A DNA stretch of 64,000 bases from Chitinophaga vietnamensis (GTDB lineage: Bacteria > Bacteroidota > Bacteroidia > Chitinophagales > Chitinophagaceae). The translations under genes were made by a program, and so were the position numbers. Location: the NCBI RefSeq assembly GCF_902167635.1, contig NZ_CABHMS010000003.1, positions 667,786 through 731,785 of the forward strand. Direction: 5' to 3'. The notes beneath the pieces are model-generated. The model worked only from the letters and a program-made list of their open reading frames with translations. It was not told the origin of the DNA and made no database searches. Each line of letters starts with the position of its first letter. Position 1 is the stretch's first letter. This document shows, in pieces, positions 34,897 through 44,097 of this stretch.

Positions 34897-37071
34897 ATGC
34901 GAAAGACCATTATTGTATCGAACAGGCTACCGGTAAAGATTGCAGAAAAAGACGGTGAATTTACGCTGCAAGCCAGCGAAGGCGGACTGGCAACCGGTTT
35001 GGGATCTATTTACAGAGAAGGTAACAACATCTGGATCGGCTGGCCAGGACAAGAGATCAGCGATCCGAAACAGCAGGAAAAAGTGATCAAAGACCTGCGT
35101 AAAATGAACCTGGTGCCCGTGTTCCTCACACAGGAAGAGATCAACAACTATTATGAAGGTTTTTCCAATGAAACACTGTGGCCGGTTTTCCACTATATGT
35201 CCGTTTATGCCCGCTATGATCAGGGCTATTGGGATGCGTATTACCAGGTCAATAAAAAATTCACGGATATTATTTTGCAGCATGCCGCTCCCGGAGATGT
35301 GATCTGGGTACATGACTACCAGCTCTTACTGGTACCTGGAATGATACGCAACGAAATGCCGGAGGTGTCTGTTGGCTTCTTCCAACATATCCCGTTCCCG
35401 TCTTATGAATTGTTCCGGCTCATACCCTGGAGGGCAGAACTGCTGGAAGGCATGCTGGGCGCAGATCTCATGGGCTTCCATACTTTCGATGATACCCGCC
35501 ATTTCCTCAATGCGGTGAGCCGTATCCTGCCGGTGAACACTTCTGCCAACGTGGTTAATTATAATGATCGCGCCACAGTAGTGGAAACATTTCCAATGGG
35601 CATCGACGACAAAAAATTCTCCGAGCTTGGTCATAGCAAAGCTGTACTGGAACAAATACAAAGCCTGAAGGAGAATTTTAGGGAAGAGAGAATGGTGCTG
35701 TCGATCGACCGACTCGATTATAGCAAAGGCATTCTGCAACGCTTACAGGCATTTGAACTTTTACTGCAACTGTATCCCGAATACCTGGGCAAAGTAGTAT
35801 TGTATATGATCGTGGTGCCTTCGCGTGATACCGTGCCGCAGTACAAAGAGCTGCGCGACGAGATCGACAAGCAGGTGGGGAATATCAATGCGCGCTTCCG
35901 CACACTGAGCTGGCATCCCGTACAATATTTTTATCGCTCCTTTCCGGTGGAAGTATTATCAGCGCTATACAATTTCGCAGATATTTGCCTGGTCACGCCG
36001 ATGCGCGACGGCATGAACCTTGTGAGCAAAGAATATGTAGCGAGCCGCAATAATGATGATGGAGTACTGATCCTCAGCGAGATGGCCGGCGCATCGAAAG
36101 AACTGATTGATGCCATCATCGTGAACCCGAATAACATCGGCGCTATGACGCATGCCATCACCGATGCGCTGAACATGCCGTTGGCAGAGCAACAACGCCG
36201 CATGCGGCAGATGCGCCAGATGGTGTCTAAATTCAATATCCATCACTGGGTAAAGCTCTTCATGACACGCCTGCAGGAAGTGAATACGATGCAACAGAAT
36301 ATGCTGGCGCGCAGAGTGAGCCCTGAAACGGCCGTCCAGATACGGCAGCAATACCGTGAGGCCAAGCGCCGTATCATCTTCCTCGATTACGATGGCACCC
36401 TGGTAGGTTTTCAAACCAACATCGATATGGCATCTCCTGATCCTGATCTGTACCAGCTGCTGCGGGAGCTTGCCGCCGTTCCCGGCAACGATGTGGTAAT
36501 GATCAGCGGCCGGAAACACCAGACCCTCGGCGAATGGTTCGGTCATATGCCTTTGGACCTCATCGCAGAACACGGCGCGTGGCAAAAAACGAGAGAAGGG
36601 GAGTGGTACCAGTTGCCTGGTCTCAACGATCATTGGAAAGAAGAGCTGTTACCCATATTGGAAGTGACCACCGACCGCACACCCGGATCATTCATTGAAG
36701 AGAAAAGTTTTTCGCTGGTATGGCATTACCGTAAAGTGGAATCCGGTCTTGGTGAGCTGCGGGCCAATGAACTCATGGGCACCCTCCGCTACTACACACA
36801 GGAAAAGGGTTTGCAGGTATTACCCGGTGATAAGGTCATTGAAGTAAAGAACATCGAGATCAACAAAGGCAAGGCGGCTCTCAGCTGGCTGCATCACAAA
36901 AAATATGATTTCATCATGGCTCTTGGCGACGACGTGACGGATGAAGATATTTTCAAAGTGCTGCCGTCCAAAGCCATCACTATCAAGGTCGGCAGCCAGG
37001 TATCTGCGGCGCAGTACTATCTGAGAAGCCATCACGAAGTAAGGCACTTGTTGCGGACACTGAAGAAATAG
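34897..37071 (+). CDS. otsAB: Fused trehalose-6-phosphate synthase/trehalose-6-phosphatase
   Basis: Bifunctional enzyme of 724 residues. Residues 1-~470 form a GT20 OtsA domain: VSNRLPVKI, the ASEGGLATGL loop, VWVHDYQLLLVP, HIPFPSYELFR and RLDYSKGI are all present. Residues ~490-724 form an OtsB-type HAD phosphatase: FLDYDGTLVGF, MISGRKHQTL and GDDVTDEDIF. It makes trehalose from UDP- or GDP-glucose and glucose-6-phosphate in two steps. The next gene (opposite strand, across a palindrome) is a GH15 hydrolase and the one after that a glucokinase, so synthesis and breakdown genes lie together. Confidence 0.95.
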   Translation: MRKTIIVSNRLPVKIAEKDGEFTLQASEGGLATGLGSIYREGNNIWIGWPGQEISDPKQQEKVIKDLRKMNLVPVFLTQEEINNYYEGFSNETLWPVFHYMSVYARYDQGYWDAYYQVNKKFTDIILQHAAPGDVIWVHDYQLLLVPGMIRNEMPEVSVGFFQHIPFPSYELFRLIPWRAELLEGMLGADLMGFHTFDDTRHFLNAVSRILPVNTSANVVNYNDRATVVETFPMGIDDKKFSELGHSKAVLEQIQSLKENFREERMVLSIDRLDYSKGILQRLQAFELLLQLYPEYLGKVVLYMIVVPSRDTVPQYKELRDEIDKQVGNINARFRTLSWHPVQYFYRSFPVEVLSALYNFADICLVTPMRDGMNLVSKEYVASRNNDDGVLILSEMAGASKELIDAIIVNPNNIGAMTHAITDALNMPLAEQQRRMRQMRQMVSKFNIHHWVKLFMTRLQEVNTMQQNMLARRVSPETAVQIRQQYREAKRRIIFLDYDGTLVGFQTNIDMASPDPDLYQLLRELAAVPGNDVVMISGRKHQTLGEWFGHMPLDLIAEHGAWQKTREGEWYQLPGLNDHWKEELLPILEVTTDRTPGSFIEEKSFSLVWHYRKVESGLGELRANELMGTLRYYTQEKGLQVLPGDKVIEVKNIEINKGKAALSWLHHKKYDFIMALGDDVTDEDIFKVLPSKAITIKVGSQVSAAQYYLRSHHEVRHLLRTLKK

Positions 37072-37091
37072 TGGAGATTTTCGGATTTATT

Positions 37092-37178
37092 GATTTACGG
37101 ATTTCTTGATTTATTTGAGCGGAGATGAACAATATTGTCGTCTCCGCTCAAATCCGTAAATCAAGAAATCCGTAAATC
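37092..37178. repeat. Palindromic intergenic repeat, family C copy 3
   Basis: GATTTACGG... at the left is matched by ...CCGTAAATC at the right; the innermost arms are TTTGAGCGGAG and CTCCGCTCAAA. It lies between the stops of the converging OtsAB and GH15 genes and can end transcription from both sides. Confidence 0.87.
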
Positions 37179-37184
37179 AAGAAA

Positions 37185-38972
37185 TCATATAAATATCGGC
37201 ACATCCAGTTTCATTGCGATGCGGTAGGCGGCGTTCATGAGGCCTACATGGCTGTAGGCTTGGGGGAAATTGCCCCACTGGCTGCCGTTTTCGGATTCTA
37301 CGTCTTCACTGAAAAGCAGGAGGTGGTTGGAGTATTGCAGCAGTTGTCCGAATTCGCGCTGGGCATCATCGAGGCGGCCTACGCAGGCGAGGGCTTCGAC
37401 GTACCAGAAGGCGCAAACGAGGAAGGTGGTTTTGGGTTTGCCGAAATCATCGGAGTGGAGGTAGCGGTAGAAGAGCCCTTCCGGTGTTTTCAGTTCTTTC
37501 TCGACGGCGGCGAGGTGGTCGCGGGCACGCTCGGAGGCCGGGTCGAGGTAGTTCATCATGATGAGCTGTAAGGTGCTGGCATCCAGGTATTGGCTGCCGG
37601 CGGCATTCGTATATACTTTACGTACCGGGTCGTAGCAGCTCTCGATGTGGGCGGCGGCGCGCTCTTTCAGGGCAAGCGCTTTTTGCAGCAGGTCGTTGTT
37701 ACCGATGGTGCGGGCCATTTTTTCAGCGGCGCAGCAACCGGCCCACTGGAATAAATTCGTATAGCAGTGCACGTTAGCCATGTTGCGGAACTCCCAGATA
37801 CCGGCATCTTTTTCGTCGATGGTGCGGGCGATCTTGTCCAGCAGGAGGTTGATCCACCGGTCGGAGTCTTTGCGTTCGCTGAAAACAAAGCGGTGATCTG
37901 TATAGAGCGGCAGCATGGAGATGAGCACCTGGCCATAGATATCATTCTGGATATGTTCGTAGGCCTGGTTGCCAACGCGCACGGGCTTGTTGCCCATATA
38001 GCCGTCGAGGTGAGGAAGTATATTTTCGGAAAGCGTTTTTTGTCCGGTGATGCCATACAGCGGCTGATAGCGGAAATCGCCTGAGAAGGAGATATCTGTG
38101 ATATAGCCGAAGTAGCGTTCCATCTCTTCAAAATGCCCGATGTGATTAAGTGCGGTGATAATATAATAGGTGTCGCGCAGCCAGCAGTAGCGATAGTCCC
38201 AGTTACGGCCACTATCGGGAAATTCGGGCAAGCTGGTGGTGCTGGCGGCGATGATGGCGCCGGTATCTTCGTATTGATGGATCTTTAAAGCGAGGGCGGA
38301 GCGGATCACATATGGCTGGAAATAATTGGCGATGGAAGAATGTTTGATCCAGGTGCGCCAGTAGGTGGTGGTATCCCGCAGGAAACGGTCTGCAGTACTG
38401 GCCAGCGGCGCTTCAAGCGGGTGGCCATAGGTGAGTATCAGGTACCTCACATCGTTCAACACGAAATATTCTTCTTCAAACACATAACTCACGGGGATGT
38501 TGGTGGTAAGGCGTATACGTTCATCGCAACCGGCAAACTCGATATGGCTGCTGCCACGCAGGGGATGCAGTTGTATGGCGCCGTAATCGCATACTGGCTT
38601 GCATTTCACACGGATGCGGGGTGAGCCGTCGAGCGGCTCTACCTTACGGATCAGCATGAGGGGCTTGAAGAAGCGTTCATATTGCATGAACCGTGGTGCA
38701 AAATCTGTGATACGGTAGCTGCCTTCGTGCGTGGTGATCTCTGTACAGAGGATATTGGTATTTTCCAGGTAATATTGGTGTGTGCTGTTATCGCCTTCCG
38801 GCAGTATGGAAAATTCACCACCTTTTTTTTTGTCCAGCAGGCCGCCGAAGATGAAGGAGCTGTCCATGCGGGGCCAGCAGAGCCAATCTATATTAGTGTT
38901 CCTGTTAATATGCGCCATGAAGGAGCAATTGCCGATAAGTCCAGTCTGATAAGTATGTCTCTCCATAAACAA
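37185..38972 (-). CDS. Glycoside hydrolase family 15 protein (glucoamylase/trehalase-like)
   Basis: GH15 enzyme of 595 residues: an N-terminal beta domain (GLIGNCSFMAHINRNTNIDWLCWPRMDSS, split here by a gap in my reading at residues 11-39), and an (alpha/alpha)6 barrel with SGRNWDYRYCWLRDTYY and, near the end, GNFPQAYSHVGLMNAAYRIA. The latter carries the catalytic-type acidic surroundings of the family. Some GH15 proteins hydrolyse trehalose, which fits the converging OtsAB gene; glucoamylase-type activity is an alternative. No signal peptide, so cytoplasmic. The stop overlaps the edge of the repeat. A second start at 38966 is equally possible. Confidence 0.88.
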   Translation of the reverse strand: MFMERHTYQTGLIGNCSFMAHINRNTNIDWLCWPRMDSSFIFGGLLDKKKGGEFSILPEGDNSTHQYYLENTNILCTEITTHEGSYRITDFAPRFMQYERFFKPLMLIRKVEPLDGSPRIRVKCKPVCDYGAIQLHPLRGSSHIEFAGCDERIRLTTNIPVSYVFEEEYFVLNDVRYLILTYGHPLEAPLASTADRFLRDTTTYWRTWIKHSSIANYFQPYVIRSALALKIHQYEDTGAIIAASTTSLPEFPDSGRNWDYRYCWLRDTYYIITALNHIGHFEEMERYFGYITDISFSGDFRYQPLYGITGQKTLSENILPHLDGYMGNKPVRVGNQAYEHIQNDIYGQVLISMLPLYTDHRFVFSERKDSDRWINLLLDKIARTIDEKDAGIWEFRNMANVHCYTNLFQWAGCCAAEKMARTIGNNDLLQKALALKERAAAHIESCYDPVRKVYTNAAGSQYLDASTLQLIMMNYLDPASERARDHLAAVEKELKTPEGLFYRYLHSDDFGKPKTTFLVCAFWYVEALACVGRLDDAQREFGQLLQYSNHLLLFSEDVESENGSQWGNFPQAYSHVGLMNAAYRIAMKLDVPIFI

Positions 38973-39068
38973 TGGTTTATATTATCTCAACTACATATTT
39001 CCGGGAAAATTGTTCTGAGGAAGAACAAATGCCGTTCCATTTAATTATTTTTAAGGAACAAGTTCCAC

Positions 39069-40127
39069 ATGATGTTACAGACAGTTAAAAAGCAGCATTA
39101 CCTGCCTCAATTCGCGACAACGCCGCCCGAAGAAGGGAAAACCATCTATTTGCTTGCCGGAGATCTGGGTGGCACCAAAACGAACCTGGCATTGTTCAGC
39201 AGCCTGGATGGCGCGCTGGACGTGGTTCGGCAGGATACCTATGCTTCGCGCGAGTATGCCAGCTTTTCGGAAATCATCCAGCATTTTATTGCGCAGGGTA
39301 AAGATACCCCGCCACAGCGTATATGCATTGGCGTTGCCGGGCCGGTAGTGAATGGCAAGGTGGAGCTGACCAACCTGTCGCGGGAGCTGAGCGTGGACGA
39401 GATCAGGCAAGGCACCGGCATTAGATCGGTGGCATTGATCAATGACCTGGAAGCCACTGCTTACGGACTGGCCACATTATCGCCGCAGCAGTTAACGACC
39501 TTGCACCGCGGCGCTGCTGATCACAGGGGCAATGCTGCCATTATCGCGCCAGGAACGGGTTTGGGCATGGCTGGCATGTATTGGGACGGGCAATATCATC
39601 ATCCATTCCCCACAGAGGGCGGCCATACAGATTTTGCACCGAGAACAGAACTGGATATCCAGTTATTAAAATATTTACAGGAGAAATATGAGGTAGCCAG
39701 CTGGGAACGTGTGATCTCGGGACCAGGGATATATGATATTTATATGTTTTTGAGAGATGTGAGAGGGATGGAAGAGCCGGAAGCTATGCGCACGGCCATA
39801 CAGACGGGAGATGCTTCTGCGGCGATCAGCAAGGCGGCGCTGGCGAAAGAGGTGACGATCTGTATTAAAACGATGGAGTTGTTTGTACGTTACCTGGCGC
39901 GGGAATCCGCCAATCTTGTATTGAAGATGAAGGCTACGGGCGGCCTTTTCCTCGGTGGCGGTATTCCGCCGAAGATAGCGCCGCTGCTGGAAACGGGCGA
40001 CTTTTACCATCACTATCTGCAAGGCGACCGTATGGCGGAACTGCTGGCCAGCGTGCCGATCCATCTTGTGAATAATGATAAATCGGCCCTCTGGGGCGCT
40101 GCGTTTTATGCGCAACATATGATTTGA
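39069..40127 (+). CDS. glk: Glucokinase
   Basis: ATP-dependent glucokinase of 352 residues. The phosphate-binding segment AGDLGGTKTNLALF (about 31-44), the glucose-binding ALINDLEATAYGL and the second phosphate loop APGTGLGMAGMYW are all present, followed by FPTEGGHTDFAPR. The family phosphorylates glucose to glucose-6-phosphate in the cytoplasm. Divergent from the GH15 gene (96-base gap), it would use glucose released by that enzyme and feed the trehalose synthase substrate. Two adjacent ATG codons are possible starts. Confidence 0.93.
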   Translation: MMLQTVKKQHYLPQFATTPPEEGKTIYLLAGDLGGTKTNLALFSSLDGALDVVRQDTYASREYASFSEIIQHFIAQGKDTPPQRICIGVAGPVVNGKVELTNLSRELSVDEIRQGTGIRSVALINDLEATAYGLATLSPQQLTTLHRGAADHRGNAAIIAPGTGLGMAGMYWDGQYHHPFPTEGGHTDFAPRTELDIQLLKYLQEKYEVASWERVISGPGIYDIYMFLRDVRGMEEPEAMRTAIQTGDASAAISKAALAKEVTICIKTMELFVRYLARESANLVLKMKATGGLFLGGGIPPKIAPLLETGDFYHHYLQGDRMAELLASVPIHLVNNDKSALWGAAFYAQHMI

Positions 40128-40136
40128 GGATTTACG

Positions 40137-40191
40137 AATTTACGAATGTGAGAATTTGAGAATTTGCGACAAACCCCTACATTCGTAAATT
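40137..40191. repeat. Palindromic intergenic repeat, family C copy 4
   Basis: AATTTACGAATGT (40137-40149) is matched by ACATTCGTAAATT (40179-40191). It begins ten bases after the glucokinase stop and is the shortest copy of the family. Confidence 0.78.
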
Positions 40192-40218
40192 CTCGCATTT
40201 TTATAGTTTCACATTTTT

Positions 40219-41496
40219 TTGCGTCTGAAAAATACATTTGATCAATTTAAGATTACGTACCAGCTGTTGAGATGGACAGTACTGGTGATTCCTGTTGCGC
40301 TTATCGCAGGATCTTTGGTGGCGTTGTTTTTATGGCTGCTGGACCTGGTAACGCATTACCGCTGGGAACATGAATGGTTATTATACCTGTTACCGCTGGC
40401 CGGCGTGGGCATCTACTGGCTATACCGCCTTGGTGGCCGTGATGCAGAGAAAGGCAATAACCTGATCATGGAGGAGATACATCAGCCAGGTGGCGGCGTG
40501 CCTGCGCGTATGGCGCCCTTGGTGCTGCTAACTACTATCATCACGCATCTCTTTGGCGGCTCTGCCGGCCGGGAAGGCACCGCCGTACAGATCGGTGGCA
40601 GTATGGCCGGCCTGATCGGGCGCAAATTGGGACTCACGCAGAAGGATATACGAATTTTATTGATGACAGGGATCGCCGCAGGCTTCGGCGCCGTATTTGG
40701 TACACCGCTCACCGGCGCTGTTTTTGCGCTGGAAGTGCTGGCCATCGGCGCGATCCGCTACGATGCGCTGGTGCCTTGTCTCATCGCCGGTATACTTGCT
40801 GATATTGTTTGCAGCGCCTGGGGCATTCATCATACACATTACGAAATACATTACCAGGCTGCTACCGGCGCCATTCCTTTTATACACACCGATCTGTTGT
40901 TGCTGGCGAAAGTGATACTCGCCGGTGTGGCTTTCGGGCTCACGAGCTTCCTCTTTTCCACTTTGATGCATCGCATCAAGGATCACGCGAACGCCTATAT
41001 TAAAATACCATGGCTCATTCCTGTTGCCGGAGGTCTAATGGTGATCGCCCTTACATTCCTGGCAGGAACAACGGATTATCTCGGCCTCGGCGTAACGAGC
41101 AAATCGCCCGACGGCGTTAGTATTGTGGCGGCGTTTCAGGCCAACAGCAGTGTAAACGGCTGGAGTTGGCTGTGGAAGCTGGTTTTCACGGCTGTTACCT
41201 TGGGCATGGGATTCAAAGGGGGAGAGGTGACGCCCCTGTTTTTTATGGGTGCAACACTGGGTCATGCGCTGGCGTTGGCATTGGGCGCACCGGTAGACCT
41301 CTTCGCCGGCCTCGGGTTTATAGCTGTTTTCGCCGGGGCAACCAATACACCCATTGCCTGTACGCTAATGGGCATTGAATTATTCGGCGCCGAATACGTG
41401 TTGTATTTTGCGGTGGCTTGTTTTACGGCGTATTATTTCAGCGGGCATTCAGGGATTTATGGCGCGCAACGGACGGCAGTTTCGAAGGCAGAATAA
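40219..41496 (+). CDS. ClC-family chloride channel/transporter
   Basis: Membrane protein of 425 residues with the ClC core: [16 protein letters not shown] with gating-type Glu119, [16 protein letters not shown], and [18 protein letters not shown]. The family moves chloride or fluoride through the inner membrane, by channel or H+ antiport; the GREGT version replaces the usual GREGP. No CBS domains follow, so it is the short bacterial type. The best start is TTG at 40219, just after the palindrome. A strong terminator follows the stop. No partner gene is visible; the substrate ion cannot be named with certainty. Confidence 0.9.
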   Translation: MRLKNTFDQFKITYQLLRWTVLVIPVALIAGSLVALFLWLLDLVTHYRWEHEWLLYLLPLAGVGIYWLYRLGGRDAEKGNNLIMEEIHQPGGGVPARMAPLVLLTTIITHLFGGSAGREGTAVQIGGSMAGLIGRKLGLTQKDIRILLMTGIAAGFGAVFGTPLTGAVFALEVLAIGAIRYDALVPCLIAGILADIVCSAWGIHHTHYEIHYQAATGAIPFIHTDLLLLAKVILAGVAFGLTSFLFSTLMHRIKDHANAYIKIPWLIPVAGGLMVIALTFLAGTTDYLGLGVTSKSPDGVSIVAAFQANSSVNGWSWLWKLVFTAVTLGMGFKGGEVTPLFFMGATLGHALALALGAPVDLFAGLGFIAVFAGATNTPIACTLMGIELFGAEYVLYFAVACFTAYYFSGHSGIYGAQRTAVSKAE

Positions 41497-41518
41497 GTTG
41501 AGAGATTATTTAATATAG

Positions 41519-41549
41519 CGCGCACCAGAATATCTGGTGCGCGTTTTTT
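41519..41549 (+). terminator. Rho-independent terminator of the ClC gene
   Basis: An 11-base stem, CGCGCACCAGA with TCTGGTGCGCG, closes a three-base loop and is followed by T6. This is the last chromosomal feature before the left att site. Confidence 0.92.
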
Positions 41550-41621
41550 ATTTAAAGGACCAGACGAAAAATCTGTAAGTAGTTAACCTTAGTATCAATA
41601 GCCATCTTTAGTAGTCGGTTA

Positions 41622-41649
41622 TTTTCTTATAATTTATAGTATCTATAAC
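41622..41649 (+). other. Left Xer att site (attL): XerC arm and core kept, XerD arm degenerate
   Basis: XerC arm TTTTCTTATAA, core TTTATA, then GTATCTATAAC where a XerD arm should be. The 14-base string TCTTATAATTTATA (41625-41638) is shared exactly with the right site at 49104-49117. A site with a good XerC arm and a degraded XerD arm is expected of a phage att site used by XerC exchange (VGJ- or TLC-phi type). Confidence 0.75.
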
Positions 41650-42084
41650 ACAAATAGAGAATATGTTTTTCTGGTCTAATGTTCTCTATTTTGTACAAGT
41701 TACTTGATAAGAAGTAGCCACCACAAGGTCCTTTAAAGTTCCTTATATTAGGATTGATTATATAATAGCCAAGTTTTAGTTAGTAATGATCGTTTACGGA
41801 GCTAATGTAAATAGGTTTTTTGAACTGTGTGGTCCTTTTTGAGAATCTTTTTTGAAGGAATTTCCTAAAGCAGCGATAGTATTGAGTTCAAGAGAATTAT
41901 TTTTTTTCAAGACAAGAAATTCGCAGTTTAGCACCGCACTTTTTAAAACTGGCTTTGGTATTGCATTTTATCGAGCTAATGTTTAAGTGAGTTTACAAAG
42001 CATACTGTTAAAGTTTTCATTCTTAACAGTTTGTTATGTGGATTATGAAGATCATCGGATCAGCATAAAAACCCACTTACTTTT
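41650..42084 (+). other. Left non-coding end of the element, with small hairpins
   Basis: No supported gene. AAATAGAGAA (41652-41661) pairs with TTCTCTATTT (41682-41691), ACTGTTAA (42004-42011) with TTAACAGT (42023-42030), and CGGATCA (42056-42062) with TGATCCG (42086-42092), the last covering the first start codon at 42085. Codon-like structure is absent. It could hold early promoters and origin elements. Confidence 0.5.
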
Positions 42085-42606
42085 ATGATCCGAAAAGACC
42101 TAACCCAAACCGTCCCCAACAGTCAAAGTTACTGTAGCAACTGCCCCAAGGCCCCAATGATCAGTACCGTGGAACAACATCTGTTTTTTTACGGTGCTGA
42201 TCGGCAAGAGTTCCCAACAACCAAGGAGCAAGCCGAAATTATTCTACTCTTCAATTTGTCTTATCTACCGTGTGTTATCCGATTACAATTTGCGTCTGAT
42301 ATCGGTAGAATACTGTGGAAAGCAGGCGAGGGGCTTGTAAACAAGCGGGCTTTTATGAAATTCCTCAAATATCATGACGTACCCGCACAGGCTGTTCATG
42401 GTAACGCAATCTTTTTCCCGAAGTATAAGACAGAAGGTACAGCCGTTAACAACTATGTCGTTTTTCACGATGATGGAAGTGTTACCGTCAAGCCACAGCA
42501 CCGCAAATTCACTGTTGATGTAAGATTTTATGAATCTCGCCATTTCTATTTAAAGTTATCAAGATACTTTTCTCTTCCTGCTTTAGAAGTGGTCACCCGC
42601 CTTTGA
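42085..42606 (+). CDS. Prophage protein of unknown function, Cys-containing N-terminus
   Basis: Protein of 173 residues, first gene of the element. A CSNCPKAP motif (residues 17-24) with two cysteines could bind metal but is not paired with another Cys pair. The rest is mixed alpha/beta with several Phe/Tyr residues and no membrane span. The gene is followed by a hairpin and then the replication initiator, so it may act in replication or its control. I do not recognise the family. Its start codon lies in a predicted seven-base stem. Confidence 0.68.
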   Translation: MIRKDLTQTVPNSQSYCSNCPKAPMISTVEQHLFFYGADRQEFPTTKEQAEIILLFNLSYLPCVIRLQFASDIGRILWKAGEGLVNKRAFMKFLKYHDVPAQAVHGNAIFFPKYKTEGTAVNNYVVFHDDGSVTVKPQHRKFTVDVRFYESRHFYLKLSRYFSLPALEVVTRL

Positions 42607-42608
42607 CA

Positions 42609-42632
42609 ACTCCCGTGAAGTAATACGGGAGT
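42609..42632 (+). other. Hairpin upstream of the replication initiator gene
   Basis: ACTCCCGT (42609-42616) pairs exactly with ACGGGAGT (42625-42632) around eight bases. It lies 45 bases before the Rep start and has no T-run, so it is more likely an origin or regulatory hairpin than a terminator. Confidence 0.5.
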
Positions 42633-42677
42633 GATTCTGCCATTCGCTTAATGATTCGCAAATTTTAATCTACAGTT

Positions 42678-43784
42678 ATGAATTATTGCCATGTTATCGA
42701 CTGGCTTCAATTACACGTAAAGTGTCCGGTGTCGATTGAAGCCAAAGACAACTTTAAGTATCATACGGAAAAACTGGATTTGCAAACCCGGCACTTTAAA
42801 GAGGTGTACGAGATTTCAGTTTTGATGCCTTCAGGCATCTACGAGCGATGCGCTACGTTGGCGTGCAAGCCGCACGCCAGCTTTCTCGGTGGTGATATGG
42901 GATTGCTGAAGATCGAAAATAAATTCCTCTATCAACCTGATCTACGCCGGTTTGTGGCGGAGTTGTTAGAGCAATATAATTTTCGATTTCACGCCATCAG
43001 CCGGATCGATATTGCTATGGACTTCATCAGCTTTAAAGACGGCCTGTCACCGGAGAAATTTATCCGGGATTTCCTTGGTGATATCTATCTCAAAAAACAC
43101 AAAGCCAAGTTTAGCGTTAGCGGGGAACATCAATCCTGCAACACCTTTGAGTATCTGCGTTTCGGCAGTAAGACCAGCGAGTTAAACTATTATCTCTACA
43201 ACAAAAGCCGCGAACTTGAGGCGAACAAGAATAAGCCCTGGATTCGCGAGATGTGGGCTGCCGCTGGCTTTGATGAAAAAGAAACTGTTTGGCGGCTTGA
43301 GTTTAGTTTGAAAAGTTCGTGTAAGGAGTTGCTAGACTATGATGGCGGCGAAGTGGTGCCATTCAATGGCCTAGAAGTCATTACGCCGGAAATGAGTTTC
43401 ACGCTGTTTAAAACGCTCTTCCATAAGCACTTTTCTTTTGTGCATAACAATCAGGGGAACCGGAAAGATAGAATGGAAGAAGTACACTTGCTTGAACTTA
43501 TACGTCCAAACACAAGGGTGTTAAGGCTTTCGGATAAATTGGAAAGTTCACGCATGGATAAGGTATTTATACGACGCATGGAACAGCATAACAATGATAT
43601 GCGAAAGATAGATGTTAACTACGCCTTCTATGGTGCCAAGATTTTATTTGAATACATTGAAAAACGAGCACTTGTAAAATGGTATTTGAAGCACTTCCCC
43701 AACGGAAGTGCCGATCTTTCCGCCATCGGAAAGCGAGCCGGTTTTATAAGTGATGAATACCGGCAACAGGAACTATTTGAATGA
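42678..43784 (+). CDS. Replication initiation protein (Rep_trans/phage Rep type)
   Basis: Rolling-circle-type initiator of 368 residues. The family hallmarks are RIDIAMDF (109-116), YNKSREL (174-180, with candidate active-site Tyr174) and VWRLEFSL (204-211), a pattern known from plasmid and phage Rep proteins of the pfam02486 group. It nicks one strand at the origin and starts single-strand synthesis. The two ends of the element lack other replication genes, so this should be its only initiator. The stop overlaps the next start (ATGA). Assignment by motif pattern only; the exact nick site is not visible. Confidence 0.84.
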   Translation: MNYCHVIDWLQLHVKCPVSIEAKDNFKYHTEKLDLQTRHFKEVYEISVLMPSGIYERCATLACKPHASFLGGDMGLLKIENKFLYQPDLRRFVAELLEQYNFRFHAISRIDIAMDFISFKDGLSPEKFIRDFLGDIYLKKHKAKFSVSGEHQSCNTFEYLRFGSKTSELNYYLYNKSRELEANKNKPWIREMWAAAGFDEKETVWRLEFSLKSSCKELLDYDGGEVVPFNGLEVITPEMSFTLFKTLFHKHFSFVHNNQGNRKDRMEEVHLLELIRPNTRVLRLSDKLESSRMDKVFIRRMEQHNNDMRKIDVNYAFYGAKILFEYIEKRALVKWYLKHFPNGSADLSAIGKRAGFISDEYRQQELFE

Positions 43785-43999
43785 CGAGAAAATCCGTTAA
43801 AGTTATGACAAAGACAATTTCGTTTAAGGTTTTGACACACAAGGACTATATGGCTATTTTCAATATATGCGAGAAGACGGCAAAAAGGTGGATCGCTGAA
43901 GATCGCCGCAGGATTGAATCTAAGCGAATTACCGATTATCATTTGCAAAAACTGTACGGTATTTCTTGGGACCCCCCAACGGGTAATAATCGGGCCTAA
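43781..43999 (+). CDS. Small putative helix-turn-helix protein of the prophage
   Basis: Protein of 72 residues (64 if it starts at 43805), basic, with a possible helix-turn-helix, LTHKDYMAIFNICEKTAKRW, where the second helix has K-T-A-K-R-W. The start at 43781 overlaps the Rep stop by four bases. It could regulate replication or the structural genes. It resembles small phage regulators in size and charge, but no family is recognised. The 3' flank leads into the 44027-44097 hairpin. Confidence 0.6.
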   Translation: MTRKSVKVMTKTISFKVLTHKDYMAIFNICEKTAKRWIAEDRRRIESKRITDYHLQKLYGISWDPPTGNNRA

Positions 44000-44026
44000 T
44001 TGGGCCACAGTGGATGCTTTTAGGGT

Positions 44027-44097
44027 GAGCCTGTGAAGCCGGTTAAGTTTCTTTGAAAAAAAAATTCAATGAAACTATTATCGAACTTCACAGGCTC
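44027..44097 (+). promoter_or_regulatory. Long hairpin that buries the start codon of the next gene
   Basis: Outer stem: GAGCCTGTGAAG (44027-44038) and CTTCACAGGCTC (44086-44097), a perfect 12-base match. Inner stem: AGTTTC, one mismatch, TTGAA (44046-44057) with TTCAA, T, GAAACT (44065-44076). The ATG at 44069-44071 lies in the inner stem. The likely effect is translational control of the 236-residue protein, or a DNA packaging/origin hairpin. Confidence 0.7.
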
